This document shows, piece after piece, positions 8,156-16,154 of a stretch of DNA of 64,000 bases (position 1 is its first letter; the number at the start of each line of letters is the position of its first letter). The stretch spans positions 6,849,001-6,913,000 of the forward strand of contig NZ_CP108093.1 in NCBI RefSeq assembly GCF_036188265.1. The letters run 5' to 3'. This stretch comes from Streptomyces sp. NBC_00247. GTDB lineage: Bacteria > Actinomycetota > Actinomycetes > Streptomycetales > Streptomycetaceae. The position numbers were made by a program, and so were the translations under genes. Under the pieces are notes generated by a model. It made no database searches and had not been told where the DNA came from. It was given only the letters and a program-made list of their open reading frames with translations.

Positions 8156-11100
8156 GCTTCGCTCCCTTGTCCAACGTGTCGGGCGCGCGCCATTCGCCCA
8201 GCAGGCAGAATCCCGCCCAGCGGTCGAGCCGATCCCCGCCGGGGCGGTCGCGCGCAGCGAGCATGGCGGTGCGCAGGGCCGCAGCGGGTGCCTCACCGGC
8301 CAGTGTGAGGTCGTGGAAGTCGCCCATGAGGGTGGCGGTGGTGTCGTCCGGCACCCGCCACAGGCTGATCACCAGCGACCGTACGCCCGAGAAGAGCAGG
8401 GCACGGCTGAGACCGGGAGCCTCGTCGGTGCGGCCTGTGCTGCCCAGACCTGTCTCGCAGGCCGACAGCACGGCCAGGCGCACACCCTGCCAGTCCTGCC
8501 GCAGGATGTCGTGTCCGGTCAGCAGGCCGTCGGCGAGGGACAGTCCCGACGACATCGGATCGTCGGGATCGAACGAGGCATGGCAGGCGGCGTGGAAGAT
8601 CTCGGCGCCGTCCATGTCCCGCAGCACCCGCTCGCGGGTGGCGGCGCGACCGACGAGGGGCACGCCGTTCAGGCGGCGTGCGACGTACTCGGCCTCGGCA
8701 CGGGCGTACGGGAGGTCGCCGCCGGGGTCCCCGAGCACGACGGCGCCGCGGCCCGTGTGGGGCGTACGGCGGCGGAGCGTGGTCAGCAGGGAGGCGCTCG
8801 GCAGGTAGGCGACGGGGTTGCGGTCGAGCAGGACGGCGCCGCCGTCCGGCGAAAGGGCGTGGAAGGGCACGTGTTGAAGGACGCCGGTGGGGCAGATCAC
8901 CACGGTGTCGCCGGGATCGGTGAGCCCGGTCAGCGGAGCGACGAGCGGGGAGAGCACCTGCCGCAGGAGGTCCGGCATGTCGATGGCGGCTTCGCGGACC
9001 CGCCCCGCGCTGCCCAGGTTGTCCGCGACGAAGCGGTCGATCCGCCCGCTGTCCGCGTCCACCGGGACGACGGAGAGCCCGGCGCGCGGGTCGAGGACGA
9101 ACAGCACCGTGCGTCCGTCTCCGAGCCGGGCGTACGACACCACGACGACGCGCTCGCCCGCGAGTTCCCCGGCGAGCGCGGCAGCGCCGGACACCGTGGC
9201 CCTCCGCACCTCGACGTAGTCCTCGGCAGCTGGGCCGTGCGCGGAGATGGCCGACCACAGCCGCTCCAACTCCTCGCGGACCTGGTGGTGGCGCCCCCAG
9301 TCCGTCAGAGGCGCGCGTTCCAGGGCCGTGCGCTCGCTCAACAGCGCGGCCTCCCGGGCGAGCCGGTCTGCGGGAACGGCGTCCGGCGGCCTCAGCTCGG
9401 CCGTGCTCATGGCGTCGAGCAGAGTCCTGGCCCGCAGGCGCTCGGCTGCCGTGAACGCGGCCTCCGTCCTTCCCTGCTCCAGGTTGTTCTGGATGAGCAG
9501 TTCGTAGACGTCGGCCCGCTGGTCCTGGACGTGCCGTCGCTGCGCGGGGGCGTTCTGGGCGGCACGCACCAGGTCGGCCACCTCGACGCCCAGTTCCAGC
9601 ACGGAGATCGCGGTTTCGCAGGCTCCCGACTCCCGGGCCGCGCGCGCCATGGGGACGACGACCTCCCAGGCCCGTTCGGGATGCTGGATGCGGACGGGGC
9701 CGCCCGTGCCGTGACGGGGCCGCCACAGCAGCGGGTCACCCTCCTGGCCCGGTACGCCCGAGAGGCTCAGCGCGTGTTCGAACGCCTGGAGGGCGTCGCC
9801 CAGATCAGGGCGCGCCCGCAGGATCTCCGCGGTTGCGAGCCAGTCGGTGGCGAGCCGGTCCGCATTGCCGGTGTTGCACGCGCGGGCCTCGGCGATGTGC
9901 CGTAGGGCGGTGCGGTGCAGACCGAGCCCGGTCAGGGCGCGCGCACGGAAGTGGTGGACCACGGCGAGGGTCTGTTTGACCGGCAGCCAGGCCACGGCGC
10001 GTTCCGCCATCGGGAGGGCACGGTCCAGGCAGTCGAGGCCGCCGTCGGCATCGCCGGCTTCCAGCCGGTCGAGCCCCTCCTCGACCAGCGCCACGACCCG
10101 CTGATGGTCGGAGACGGGAGCCCGCTCGTTCCATCCGCGGGACGCCTCCCGATGTCGCTCCGCGGCTTCCTGGTCCCCGCAGAGGGCGGCGGTCTCCGCC
10201 AGCTCCTGATGGAGGGCGATCCGCGGATTCACGTCGTCCGGTTCGTCGTGCAGGCTCGTCAGCGGCCGCCCGGCACGCTCCCGCTCCCGTTGGTCCGTCT
10301 CCAGGGACTCCTCGGCCCGCCGCAGGACGGCGTACGCCTCGGCCCACCTGCCCAGGTCTTTGAGTACGGAGGCCAGTTGCTGGAGCGCGTCGGCGATGAT
10401 CAGGGCGCGGCCGCCGTAGTGCGGTGCGCCGTCACCCCACTGGGAGGTCAGGGTCTCGGCGATCTGCACCTGGCGCCGCGCCAGGAGCAGGGCACGCCCG
10501 GTCTCGCGCGACTTCGCGTTCCACTGCCATACGAGGGCGGTGAGCGTCGACGTCACGGTGGCGAAGTGATGGGGGAGCCACTGCTCCTTCCACCGTCCGA
10601 ACGCGTCGTCGTCCGTGAGGGTGTCGAGTACTCCCGGCAGGCATGGTTCACGGCTCCGCACGAGAGCCTCGAACTTCGCGGGGAGACCGGTCAGCGCACC
10701 CGCTTCGGACAGGGTCTGGAAGGCCGGGTCCTCCTGCGCCGCGCCGGGCGTGTGGCGGGGCGCCTGGGGAGTTGCGGCCCGGGCCAGCCAGGCGCGCGAC
10801 CAGAGCGTCTGACTTTTCGGAGGCGCCCCCATGCGGGACTCGTCCACGGCGGGGCCGGGGGGTGCGGAGCGGGGAAGCGCGGCCAGCGCCTCCCGGGCCC
10901 CGCCGTAACCGGGGTCCAGGGCGAGGGCCCGCTCGTAGCAGGCGCGTGCGCGCTCCACCGTCTCGGCCCGGTCACCGAGTACGTCACCGAGGAAGCGCCA
11001 GGCCATGGGCGTCTCACCGGCCGCGAGGGATTCTTCGAAGTAGGCACGGGCGAAGGCACGTTGCTGTTGGGCGAAGTACACGTCGCCGAGCCACAGCAGG

Positions 11101-12548
11101 GCGTAGGTGCTGTCCGGATCCAGCTCCAGGGCCTGCCGGTAGCAGCCCGCGGCCTGCTCGAACTCGCGTTGCTGGAAGTGGAGGTCGCCGCTCAGCAGCA
11201 GCTCGGCGACCTCGGTCCTCTCCGACAGAGCCACCGGCGCCTCCAGCGGCACTCCCAGGAGCTCCGCCACCTGTGCCGCCGTCTCCGGGTCTTCGTCGGC
11301 CAGCTGCCGCAGCCGATCCGGGCCGTCCGGGCTTCCCACGATCAGGGCGGCGGTCATGTGGATGTGCAGCAGGGGTGGCGGGAGCGCCGCGGCCGAGGGG
11401 TCGATCGTGAGAGTGCCGTTCTCCAACCGGGCCAGCAACCGGGCGGGTGGCAGCGAGAACCCCTTGCGCGAGTCCGTCGGCAGTGTGGCCGCCAGCCCGG
11501 AGCCGTCTCGCAGGCGGGACAGGTGCGCGTCCCAGTGGACGGCCTCGGGCGACCCGGTCCTCAGGAGGGTCAGCACGAGCAGCCGCACGAGTTCTCCGTC
11601 CTCGGGGGCGGGCGGGTCGGTCAGGTGCGCGCGCAGGATCGACTCCGCCTTTCCGTCCTCACCCACCTGGCTGTACGTGGCGGCCAGCCGTAACACCGGG
11701 CGCTCGGGGCCTGGTCCCAGGGCGTACAGCTCTTCCAGAACCTCGATGGAGCGGTGCAGCTCGCCCCGGCCGCGGAATTGCGACTCCAGGACGTCCCGGA
11801 AGGAGGAGAGGCCGGGGACGTTTTCGAACGCGGCGTCGAGCAGGCGGGCCCGCTCCAGGGCCGCGGGCCCGGGCTCCCAGCTGAGCGCCGACAGACCGGG
11901 CAGGAGGGCGAACCACAACTCCGGTGCGCTCTGCGCCCCGTGGGCACGCAGCCAGCGGCCCACCTTTCTGCTTGCCGACCCACTGTTCGTGCCGGAGGCC
12001 ACCAGAGACGCTGTGTCCCGCGCGGAGCCTCGTGTGATGAGCGCCCCCAGCACCGCATCGGCCGCGGACCTGTCATTTCCGGGGACGGCTTCCAGGGCGC
12101 GTCCGACGTCTTTTCGCACGCGCCGGTCGCCGAGGGGTTCGTCGTCTCCGGTACCCAGTCTGCCGATCGTTCCCAAGAGCGACGCGAAGGGATCCAGAGG
12201 GCTGCGGGCACGCTCGGCCAGGGTGAACTGCCGGTGTGCCTCGGCACGGTCGTGCCGCACATCGGCCGCCACACCACGCAGCACCCGGGCGTCCGCTTCC
12301 AGCAGGTCGGCCATGGCGAGCGCCTGCGGCTCGTCATTCGTACCGATCAACAACCCGGTCGCGGCGAGCACTTCGGCCATCGCCGCAGCCGTCTCGGTGT
12401 CCTGCCACGCCGAGCCCGCGCCGCCGGCCAGCGTCACGAGGTCCGTGAGGGCCTGGTGTACCGCGTCCGCCGGCAGGTCCTGCATCCGCCGGTCGAGACC
12501 GGCGGGCGCGGCAGCCAGGCCGAGGATCCGGGCCTGGGCGGCTGCCAT
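8139..12548 (-). CDS. TPR-repeat protein with C-terminal CHAT (caspase-like) domain
   Basis: About 1469 aa from an ATG at 12548; the frame is open to 12824, but the extra N-terminus is Pro/Arg-rich and lacks a ribosome binding site, so the start is uncertain. The first two thirds are helical with several TPR blocks (for example FEQAAGCYRQALELDPDSTYALLWLGDVYF). The last 290 residues are a CHAT domain of the caspase/separase clan with both dyad regions visible: His in F-H-A-A-C-H-A-S-F-D and Cys in V-L-S-A-C-E-T-G-L-G. CHAT-TPR proteins are proteases or signalling scaffolds in bacteria; the target here is unknown. Codon 286 is TTA (11691-11693), suggesting bldA control. Coupled to the unknown gene downstream. 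Confidence 0.88.
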   Translation of the reverse strand: MAAAQARILGLAAAPAGLDRRMQDLPADAVHQALTDLVTLAGGAGSAWQDTETAAAMAEVLAATGLLIGTNDEPQALAMADLLEADARVLRGVAADVRHDRAEAHRQFTLAERARSPLDPFASLLGTIGRLGTGDDEPLGDRRVRKDVGRALEAVPGNDRSAADAVLGALITRGSARDTASLVASGTNSGSASRKVGRWLRAHGAQSAPELWFALLPGLSALSWEPGPAALERARLLDAAFENVPGLSSFRDVLESQFRGRGELHRSIEVLEELYALGPGPERPVLRLAATYSQVGEDGKAESILRAHLTDPPAPEDGELVRLLVLTLLRTGSPEAVHWDAHLSRLRDGSGLAATLPTDSRKGFSLPPARLLARLENGTLTIDPSAAALPPPLLHIHMTAALIVGSPDGPDRLRQLADEDPETAAQVAELLGVPLEAPVALSERTEVAELLLSGDLHFQQREFEQAAGCYRQALELDPDSTYALLWLGDVYFAQQQRAFARAYFEESLAAGETPMAWRFLGDVLGDRAETVERARACYERALALDPGYGGAREALAALPRSAPPGPAVDESRMGAPPKSQTLWSRAWLARAATPQAPRHTPGAAQEDPAFQTLSEAGALTGLPAKFEALVRSREPCLPGVLDTLTDDDAFGRWKEQWLPHHFATVTSTLTALVWQWNAKSRETGRALLLARRQVQIAETLTSQWGDGAPHYGGRALIIADALQQLASVLKDLGRWAEAYAVLRRAEESLETDQRERERAGRPLTSLHDEPDDVNPRIALHQELAETAALCGDQEAAERHREASRGWNERAPVSDHQRVVALVEEGLDRLEAGDADGGLDCLDRALPMAERAVAWLPVKQTLAVVHHFRARALTGLGLHRTALRHIAEARACNTGNADRLATDWLATAEILRARPDLGDALQAFEHALSLSGVPGQEGDPLLWRPRHGTGGPVRIQHPERAWEVVVPMARAARESGACETAISVLELGVEVADLVRAAQNAPAQRRHVQDQRADVYELLIQNNLEQGRTEAAFTAAERLRARTLLDAMSTAELRPPDAVPADRLAREAALLSERTALERAPLTDWGRHHQVREELERLWSAISAHGPAAEDYVEVRRATVSGAAALAGELAGERVVVVSYARLGDGRTVLFVLDPRAGLSVVPVDADSGRIDRFVADNLGSAGRVREAAIDMPDLLRQVLSPLVAPLTGLTDPGDTVVICPTGVLQHVPFHALSPDGGAVLLDRNPVAYLPSASLLTTLRRRTPHTGRGAVVLGDPGGDLPYARAEAEYVARRLNGVPLVGRAATRERVLRDMDGAEIFHAACHASFDPDDPMSSGLSLADGLLTGHDILRQDWQGVRLAVLSACETGLGSTGRTDEAPGLSRALLFSGVRSLVISLWRVPDDTTATLMGDFHDLTLAGEAPAAALRTAMLAARDRPGGDRLDRWAGFCLLGEWRAPDTLDKGAKHAEHH

Positions 12549-12869
12549 GTCCTCAGGCCCCTGCGGACCGAACCACCGCGCCCTGACCGAGCCCCAGTAC
12601 CTGAGCAACGCCCATCCGAACACCACGGCCCCCGCGAGACTCGGCCCGCCGTCGGCACCCGGAGGGCATTGGACCTTGCATGGGAACAAACGCCTGCGAC
12701 ACCCGTTCGGTTCCGCGCCAGAGGCGCCTTCCTCCGTCCGACCTGCCGGGGCGCGAGCCTCTGCGGGAGCCGCTGTGAACGGATCCGGGCGAAGCGGGCG
12801 GTGCCTGCCGCCCCACAGCGGCATGGCACGACTGCGCGAGTGAGGCCCGGCAACGTACCGGACGCCTGC
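12549..12869. other. Region upstream of the CHAT gene
   Basis: If the CHAT start is 12548, this 321-base stretch is its 5' region. The open frame continues through it but its translation looks non-coding. The TTG/GTG codons near 12626 precede a short hydrophobic segment (FGWALLRYW) and cannot be excluded as an alternative start. No other gene seen. Confidence 0.4.
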
Positions 12870-13784
12870 TCAGGGCGCGGTGAACAGTGCCGGGAAGCGG
12901 GGGCCGAGCCACGGCTCGCGTCCCCGGGCGAAGACCTGGCCCCGGGCCATGGCCCGCCACGGGGCGCGCCGACCGAGCGCGATGAGCAGGAAGGCGACGG
13001 GGTCGATGTGGAGGGTGCAGTCCGGCCGCTCCGGTCGCCCCTCGACGACGACGACCGCGCCGTCGGCCAGATCGACGCCGAACACCGTCCCGCCGCCGCG
13101 CAGCCGCACGCAGTAGCGGGCCGTACGGCGGGCGACGGCGGCCGGATCGGCCACCCGCGGCATGACGGAGAGTATGAACGGCATGCACAGACCCACACGG
13201 TCGCCGTCGAGCATGTGCGGGCGGCGCAGCGCACGGGCGAGGTCGTAACCGTGGCCCAGCATGTGCGTCAGCAGATAGGACGCGAGTACGGCCCGGTTCA
13301 TGGGGCCCAGAGGCGTGATCAGCGTCGGGGCGTCGGAGGCACCGGCATCGCTGGCCTCGGCCGAGCCCCCGGTGTCCGCGTCGGTCGTCCCGGACGCGGC
13401 CCGGTCCACGGCAGCCCGGTCCACGGTAGCCCGGTCCACGGCGGCCAGGAACGCGTCGGCCTGCTCCGTGATCATCGCCGCCAGCGGCTGCGCCCGGCGC
13501 TCCCCGAACGCCGCGAGGGCCCGCGCGTTGGCCGGAGCCAGGCTCTGCGGCGTACCGTCGCCGTACGGGCGTTCGCGTCCGGCCGCCAGGTCCGCCATCA
13601 ACTCGTTGACCATGGCCAGATGGGCCGCCGCCTCGCCGATCGTCCACTCCGATCCGGGTACGGCGGCCGTGGTGGCGGGGGCGCTCCGCAACAGCGTGGC
13701 GATGTCGTCGGCGGTCCCGCGTATCGCCTGTCGGAGGGCCTCGGGCAGCGGCCCGCCCGTGTCCTGTCGTTCTGTCGCTCGCAC
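12870..13784 (-). CDS. Maleylpyruvate isomerase family mycothiol-dependent protein
   Basis: About 304 aa from a GTG at 13784 preceded by GGAG eight bases upstream; an ATG about 97 bases further up is a weaker alternative. The N-terminal half is a DinB-like four-helix fold (TIGEAAAHLAMVNELMADL, SYLLTHMLGHGYDLARAL with the conserved H-x3-H metal-binding pattern). The C-terminal half resembles an SCP2-like domain (TARYCVRLRGGGTVFGVDL). The family includes mycothiol-dependent isomerases and transferases of actinobacteria; the substrate is not predictable here. Between the halves is an Ala/Val/Asp/Arg repeat encoded by three 15-bp units. Confidence 0.82.
   Translation of the reverse strand: MRATERQDTGGPLPEALRQAIRGTADDIATLLRSAPATTAAVPGSEWTIGEAAAHLAMVNELMADLAAGRERPYGDGTPQSLAPANARALAAFGERRAQPLAAMITEQADAFLAAVDRATVDRAAVDRAASGTTDADTGGSAEASDAGASDAPTLITPLGPMNRAVLASYLLTHMLGHGYDLARALRRPHMLDGDRVGLCMPFILSVMPRVADPAAVARRTARYCVRLRGGGTVFGVDLADGAVVVVEGRPERPDCTLHIDPVAFLLIALGRRAPWRAMARGQVFARGREPWLGPRFPALFTAP
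13399..13443. repeat. Three tandem 15-bp repeats inside the maleylpyruvate-isomerase-family gene
   Basis: Units GCCCGGTCCACGGCA at 13399, 13414 and 13429 differ only at the last two bases. They encode an in-frame five-residue repeat (A-A/T-V-D-R) in a variable linker between the DinB-like and SCP2-like parts, so copy number can change without a frameshift. Confidence 0.85.
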
Positions 13785-14216
13785 GCAGTCCGCTCCCGTC
13801 CCGGCCGCCACGCCCGTCGCGTGAGGTGCGCGGTACACAATCAGACTCGGGGACGCGGGACAAGCCCCCGGCCCGGTGGTCATGAGGCCCGCGTTCGTGT
13901 CTCGACGTGGAGCCGTCCGCCCGGAGAGCGGGTCCGGCGGCGGTCCGGTGCGTGCGATCCCGACCACGCGAGGAGCGTGCGTGCCGGGCTTCGCCGGACA
14001 GTCGCGACTTTCGGAACACGCCATAGGGGGCACCGGAAATAGGGGTTGGTTCCCTCCCGGCGCCGGTGACACGGTGGACCGCATCCCAGGAACCGCCCGC
14101 CACGCACCGGACCCGTGTCCCGGCGCGCGGCGGAGCCGTTCCGGTCCCGCACCCGCCCGCGCGAACGCGCGCGTACGAACCGACACGCGCCGAACGCGCA
14201 CTTCGCAGGAGGTCCC
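13785..14216. other. Divergent intergenic region
   Basis: No gene seen. It separates the leftward maleylpyruvate-isomerase-family gene from the rightward SDR gene and must carry both promoters. It also contains a 15-base motif (14008-14022, CTTTCGGAACACGCC) that nearly matches the outer arm of the hairpin after the first PKS gene (CTTTCGGCACACGCC, 14 of 15). Confidence 0.5.
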
Positions 14217-15062
14217 ATGACCGACCGCCGTACCGTCCTCATCACCGGCACGTCCTCCGGTATCGGCCTGGCCACCGCGGTCGCCGCGGCCGAGGCCGGC
14301 TGGAACGTCGTCGCGACCCTTCGCGACACCGGCCGGGCCGGCGCCCTGCGCGCCGCCGCGGAGGCCGCCGGCGTGGCGACGCGCGTCCGGGTCGCACGCC
14401 TCGACGTGACGGACCCGGCGTCCGTCGCCGAAGCCGTCTCCGGGGCGGTCGCCGAGCACGGGCGGCTCGACGCCGTGATCAACAATGCCGGGGTGGGGCA
14501 GCTCGGCACCGTCGAGCAGCTCGGCGTCGAGCCGTTCCGCGCCGTGATGGAGGTGAACTTCTTCGGAGTCGTGGAGGTGACACTCGCTGCGCTCCCGCAT
14601 CTGCGCGCGAGCGGCGGCCGGGTCATCACCGTCAGCAGCCTCGGCGGCGTGATCGGCCAGCCCTTCAACGAGGCCTACTGCGCGGCGAAGTTCGCCGTCG
14701 AAGGCTTCCTGGAGTCGCTCGCACCGGTCGCCGCGAGCACCGGGGTACAGGTCTCCGTGGTCGAACCGGGTCCGGTGGCCAGTGAGTTCGTCGCCTCCCT
14801 CGGTCCGTCCGTGCCGGGGCTGACCGAGGCCGCCGGACCGTACGAGGCCGCGTTCAAGGCGTACCTCGCCACCACGGAGGGCCTCTTCGACCAGGCGCAG
14901 AGTTCGGCCGAAGCGGCGGCCTCCGTGGTGGACGTACTCACCGCCGAGCGGCCCGCGTTCCGGGCGCAGACCTCCGGCCTCGCCCGGGAACTCGCCGGGA
15001 TCAAACTGGCCGACGCCGACGGCTCGGCCGTCCAGACGTTCACCACCCCCTGGCTGTCCTGA
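14217..15062 (+). CDS. Short-chain dehydrogenase/reductase
   Basis: 281 aa from an ATG at 14217 with AGGAGG upstream. Classical SDR: cofactor motif T-G-T-S-S-G-I-G at 10-17, N-N-A-G in the middle, Ser of V-S-S-L-G-G, and catalytic Tyr154/Lys158 in Y-C-A-A-K. An Arg-rich segment after strand 2 and no acidic residue there fits NADP(H). It probably oxidises or reduces a hydroxy/keto group; substrate unknown. It converges on the KAS III gene with 9 bases between stop codons. It could be a tailoring enzyme of the polyketide pathway, but orientation and homology do not require it. Confidence 0.88.
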   Translation: MTDRRTVLITGTSSGIGLATAVAAAEAGWNVVATLRDTGRAGALRAAAEAAGVATRVRVARLDVTDPASVAEAVSGAVAEHGRLDAVINNAGVGQLGTVEQLGVEPFRAVMEVNFFGVVEVTLAALPHLRASGGRVITVSSLGGVIGQPFNEAYCAAKFAVEGFLESLAPVAASTGVQVSVVEPGPVASEFVASLGPSVPGLTEAAGPYEAAFKAYLATTEGLFDQAQSSAEAAASVVDVLTAERPAFRAQTSGLARELAGIKLADADGSAVQTFTTPWLS

Positions 15063-15071
15063 CCCCCTCCG

Positions 15072-16154
15072 TCACGGGAGTGCCACCACCTGGGCCGCGT
15101 GCGCCAGTCCGGCACCGAAGCCCACCAGCAGCGCCAGGCCGCCCCGGGGCACCGCGCCCCGGGCGAGCAACTCCTCCATGGCGAGCGGAATGGAGGCCGC
15201 GGAGGTGTTGCCCGCCCGCACGATGTCCCGGGCGACCACCACGTGGGGCGGCAGCCGCAGCGCCGCGGCCGCCCCGTCGATGATCCGCAGATTGGCCTGG
15301 TGCGGTACGAACGCGGCCAGGTCGTCCGGGGTCAGACCGGCCGCGTCGAGCGCGGCCCGCGCCGTCTTCGGCACCGTCGCGACCGCCCACCGGAAGACGG
15401 CGGGGCCGTCCATCCGCAGGGTGGGCGGTGCGCCGGCCGCGGCCGACCCGACCGCCGGCCACGGCGACGAGTGGGCGATGGCCTCCTGGCGTCCGCCCTC
15501 GGAACCCCAGACGACCGGCCCGATCCCGGGTTCGGCCGCCGGGCCGACCACCACCGCGCCGGCGCCGTCCCCGAAGAGGAAGGCCGTCCCGCGATCCGTC
15601 GGGTCGACGATGTCGGACATCCGCTCCGAACCCACCACCACGACGTATCTGCTGCTGCCGGACCTGATCAGCGAGTCGGCCGCCGCGAGCGCGTGGCAGA
15701 ACCCCGCGCACGCCGCCCCCACGTCCATGGCGCCCGCCGACGCCGCCCCCATGAGGTGGGCGACCCGGGGAGCGGCCGGCGGCGACTGCTCCCGGTGGGA
15801 CATCGAGGCCAGCAGCACCGTGTCCACGCTCGAAGGAGCGATGCCCGCCTGGGCCAGTGCCTTCACCGAGGCGGCTGCCGCCATGCCGACGACCGTCTCG
15901 TCCGGGGCGGCGAACCGCCGGGCGGCGATGCCCGACCTGCGCCGGATCCACTCGTCGCTCGAATCGATCGGCCCCGCGACCTCGTCGTTGCCCACCACCC
16001 GGGCGGGCCGATAGGCGCCGACGCCGAGTAGACGGGAGCCGGGGACCGGCGCCGCCGCCCGGAGCCTCCCCGTGGCTGCGGTGCTCACGTCGCCCGCAGG
16101 GCCCGTCTCCGTACGCGTCTGTGTCGTGCGGATGTCCGTCGCCCCGGTGCCCAT
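15072..16154 (-). CDS. Beta-ketoacyl-ACP synthase III (KAS III), extender-unit cassette
   Basis: A 360-aa FabH-family condensing enzyme with an intact triad: Cys149 in G-A-A-C-A-G-F, His285 in P-H-Q-A-N and Asn316 in A-G-N-T-S-A. The ATG at 16154 shares one base with the ligase stop (TGATG) and has GGAGG four bases upstream; the GTG one codon earlier is less likely. The first 35 residues are a non-homologous extension. KAS III enzymes condense acyl-CoA with malonyl-ACP. Next to a ligase and a CCR, the likely job is to begin an acyl chain that ends as an alkylmalonyl-CoA, as proposed for RevR in reveromycin biosynthesis. Priming of the PKS is the alternative, but the KSQ loading module makes that unnecessary. 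Confidence 0.88.
   Translation of the reverse strand: MGTGATDIRTTQTRTETGPAGDVSTAATGRLRAAAPVPGSRLLGVGAYRPARVVGNDEVAGPIDSSDEWIRRRSGIAARRFAAPDETVVGMAAAASVKALAQAGIAPSSVDTVLLASMSHREQSPPAAPRVAHLMGAASAGAMDVGAACAGFCHALAAADSLIRSGSSRYVVVVGSERMSDIVDPTDRGTAFLFGDGAGAVVVGPAAEPGIGPVVWGSEGGRQEAIAHSSPWPAVGSAAAGAPPTLRMDGPAVFRWAVATVPKTARAALDAAGLTPDDLAAFVPHQANLRIIDGAAAALRLPPHVVVARDIVRAGNTSAASIPLAMEELLARGAVPRGGLALLVGFGAGLAHAAQVVALP

Noticed and set aside
8139..12548. Calling the CHAT protein part of a known phage-defence system
   Set aside because: No gasdermin, Cas, reverse transcriptase or nuclease gene lies nearby, so a specific defence type cannot be supported.
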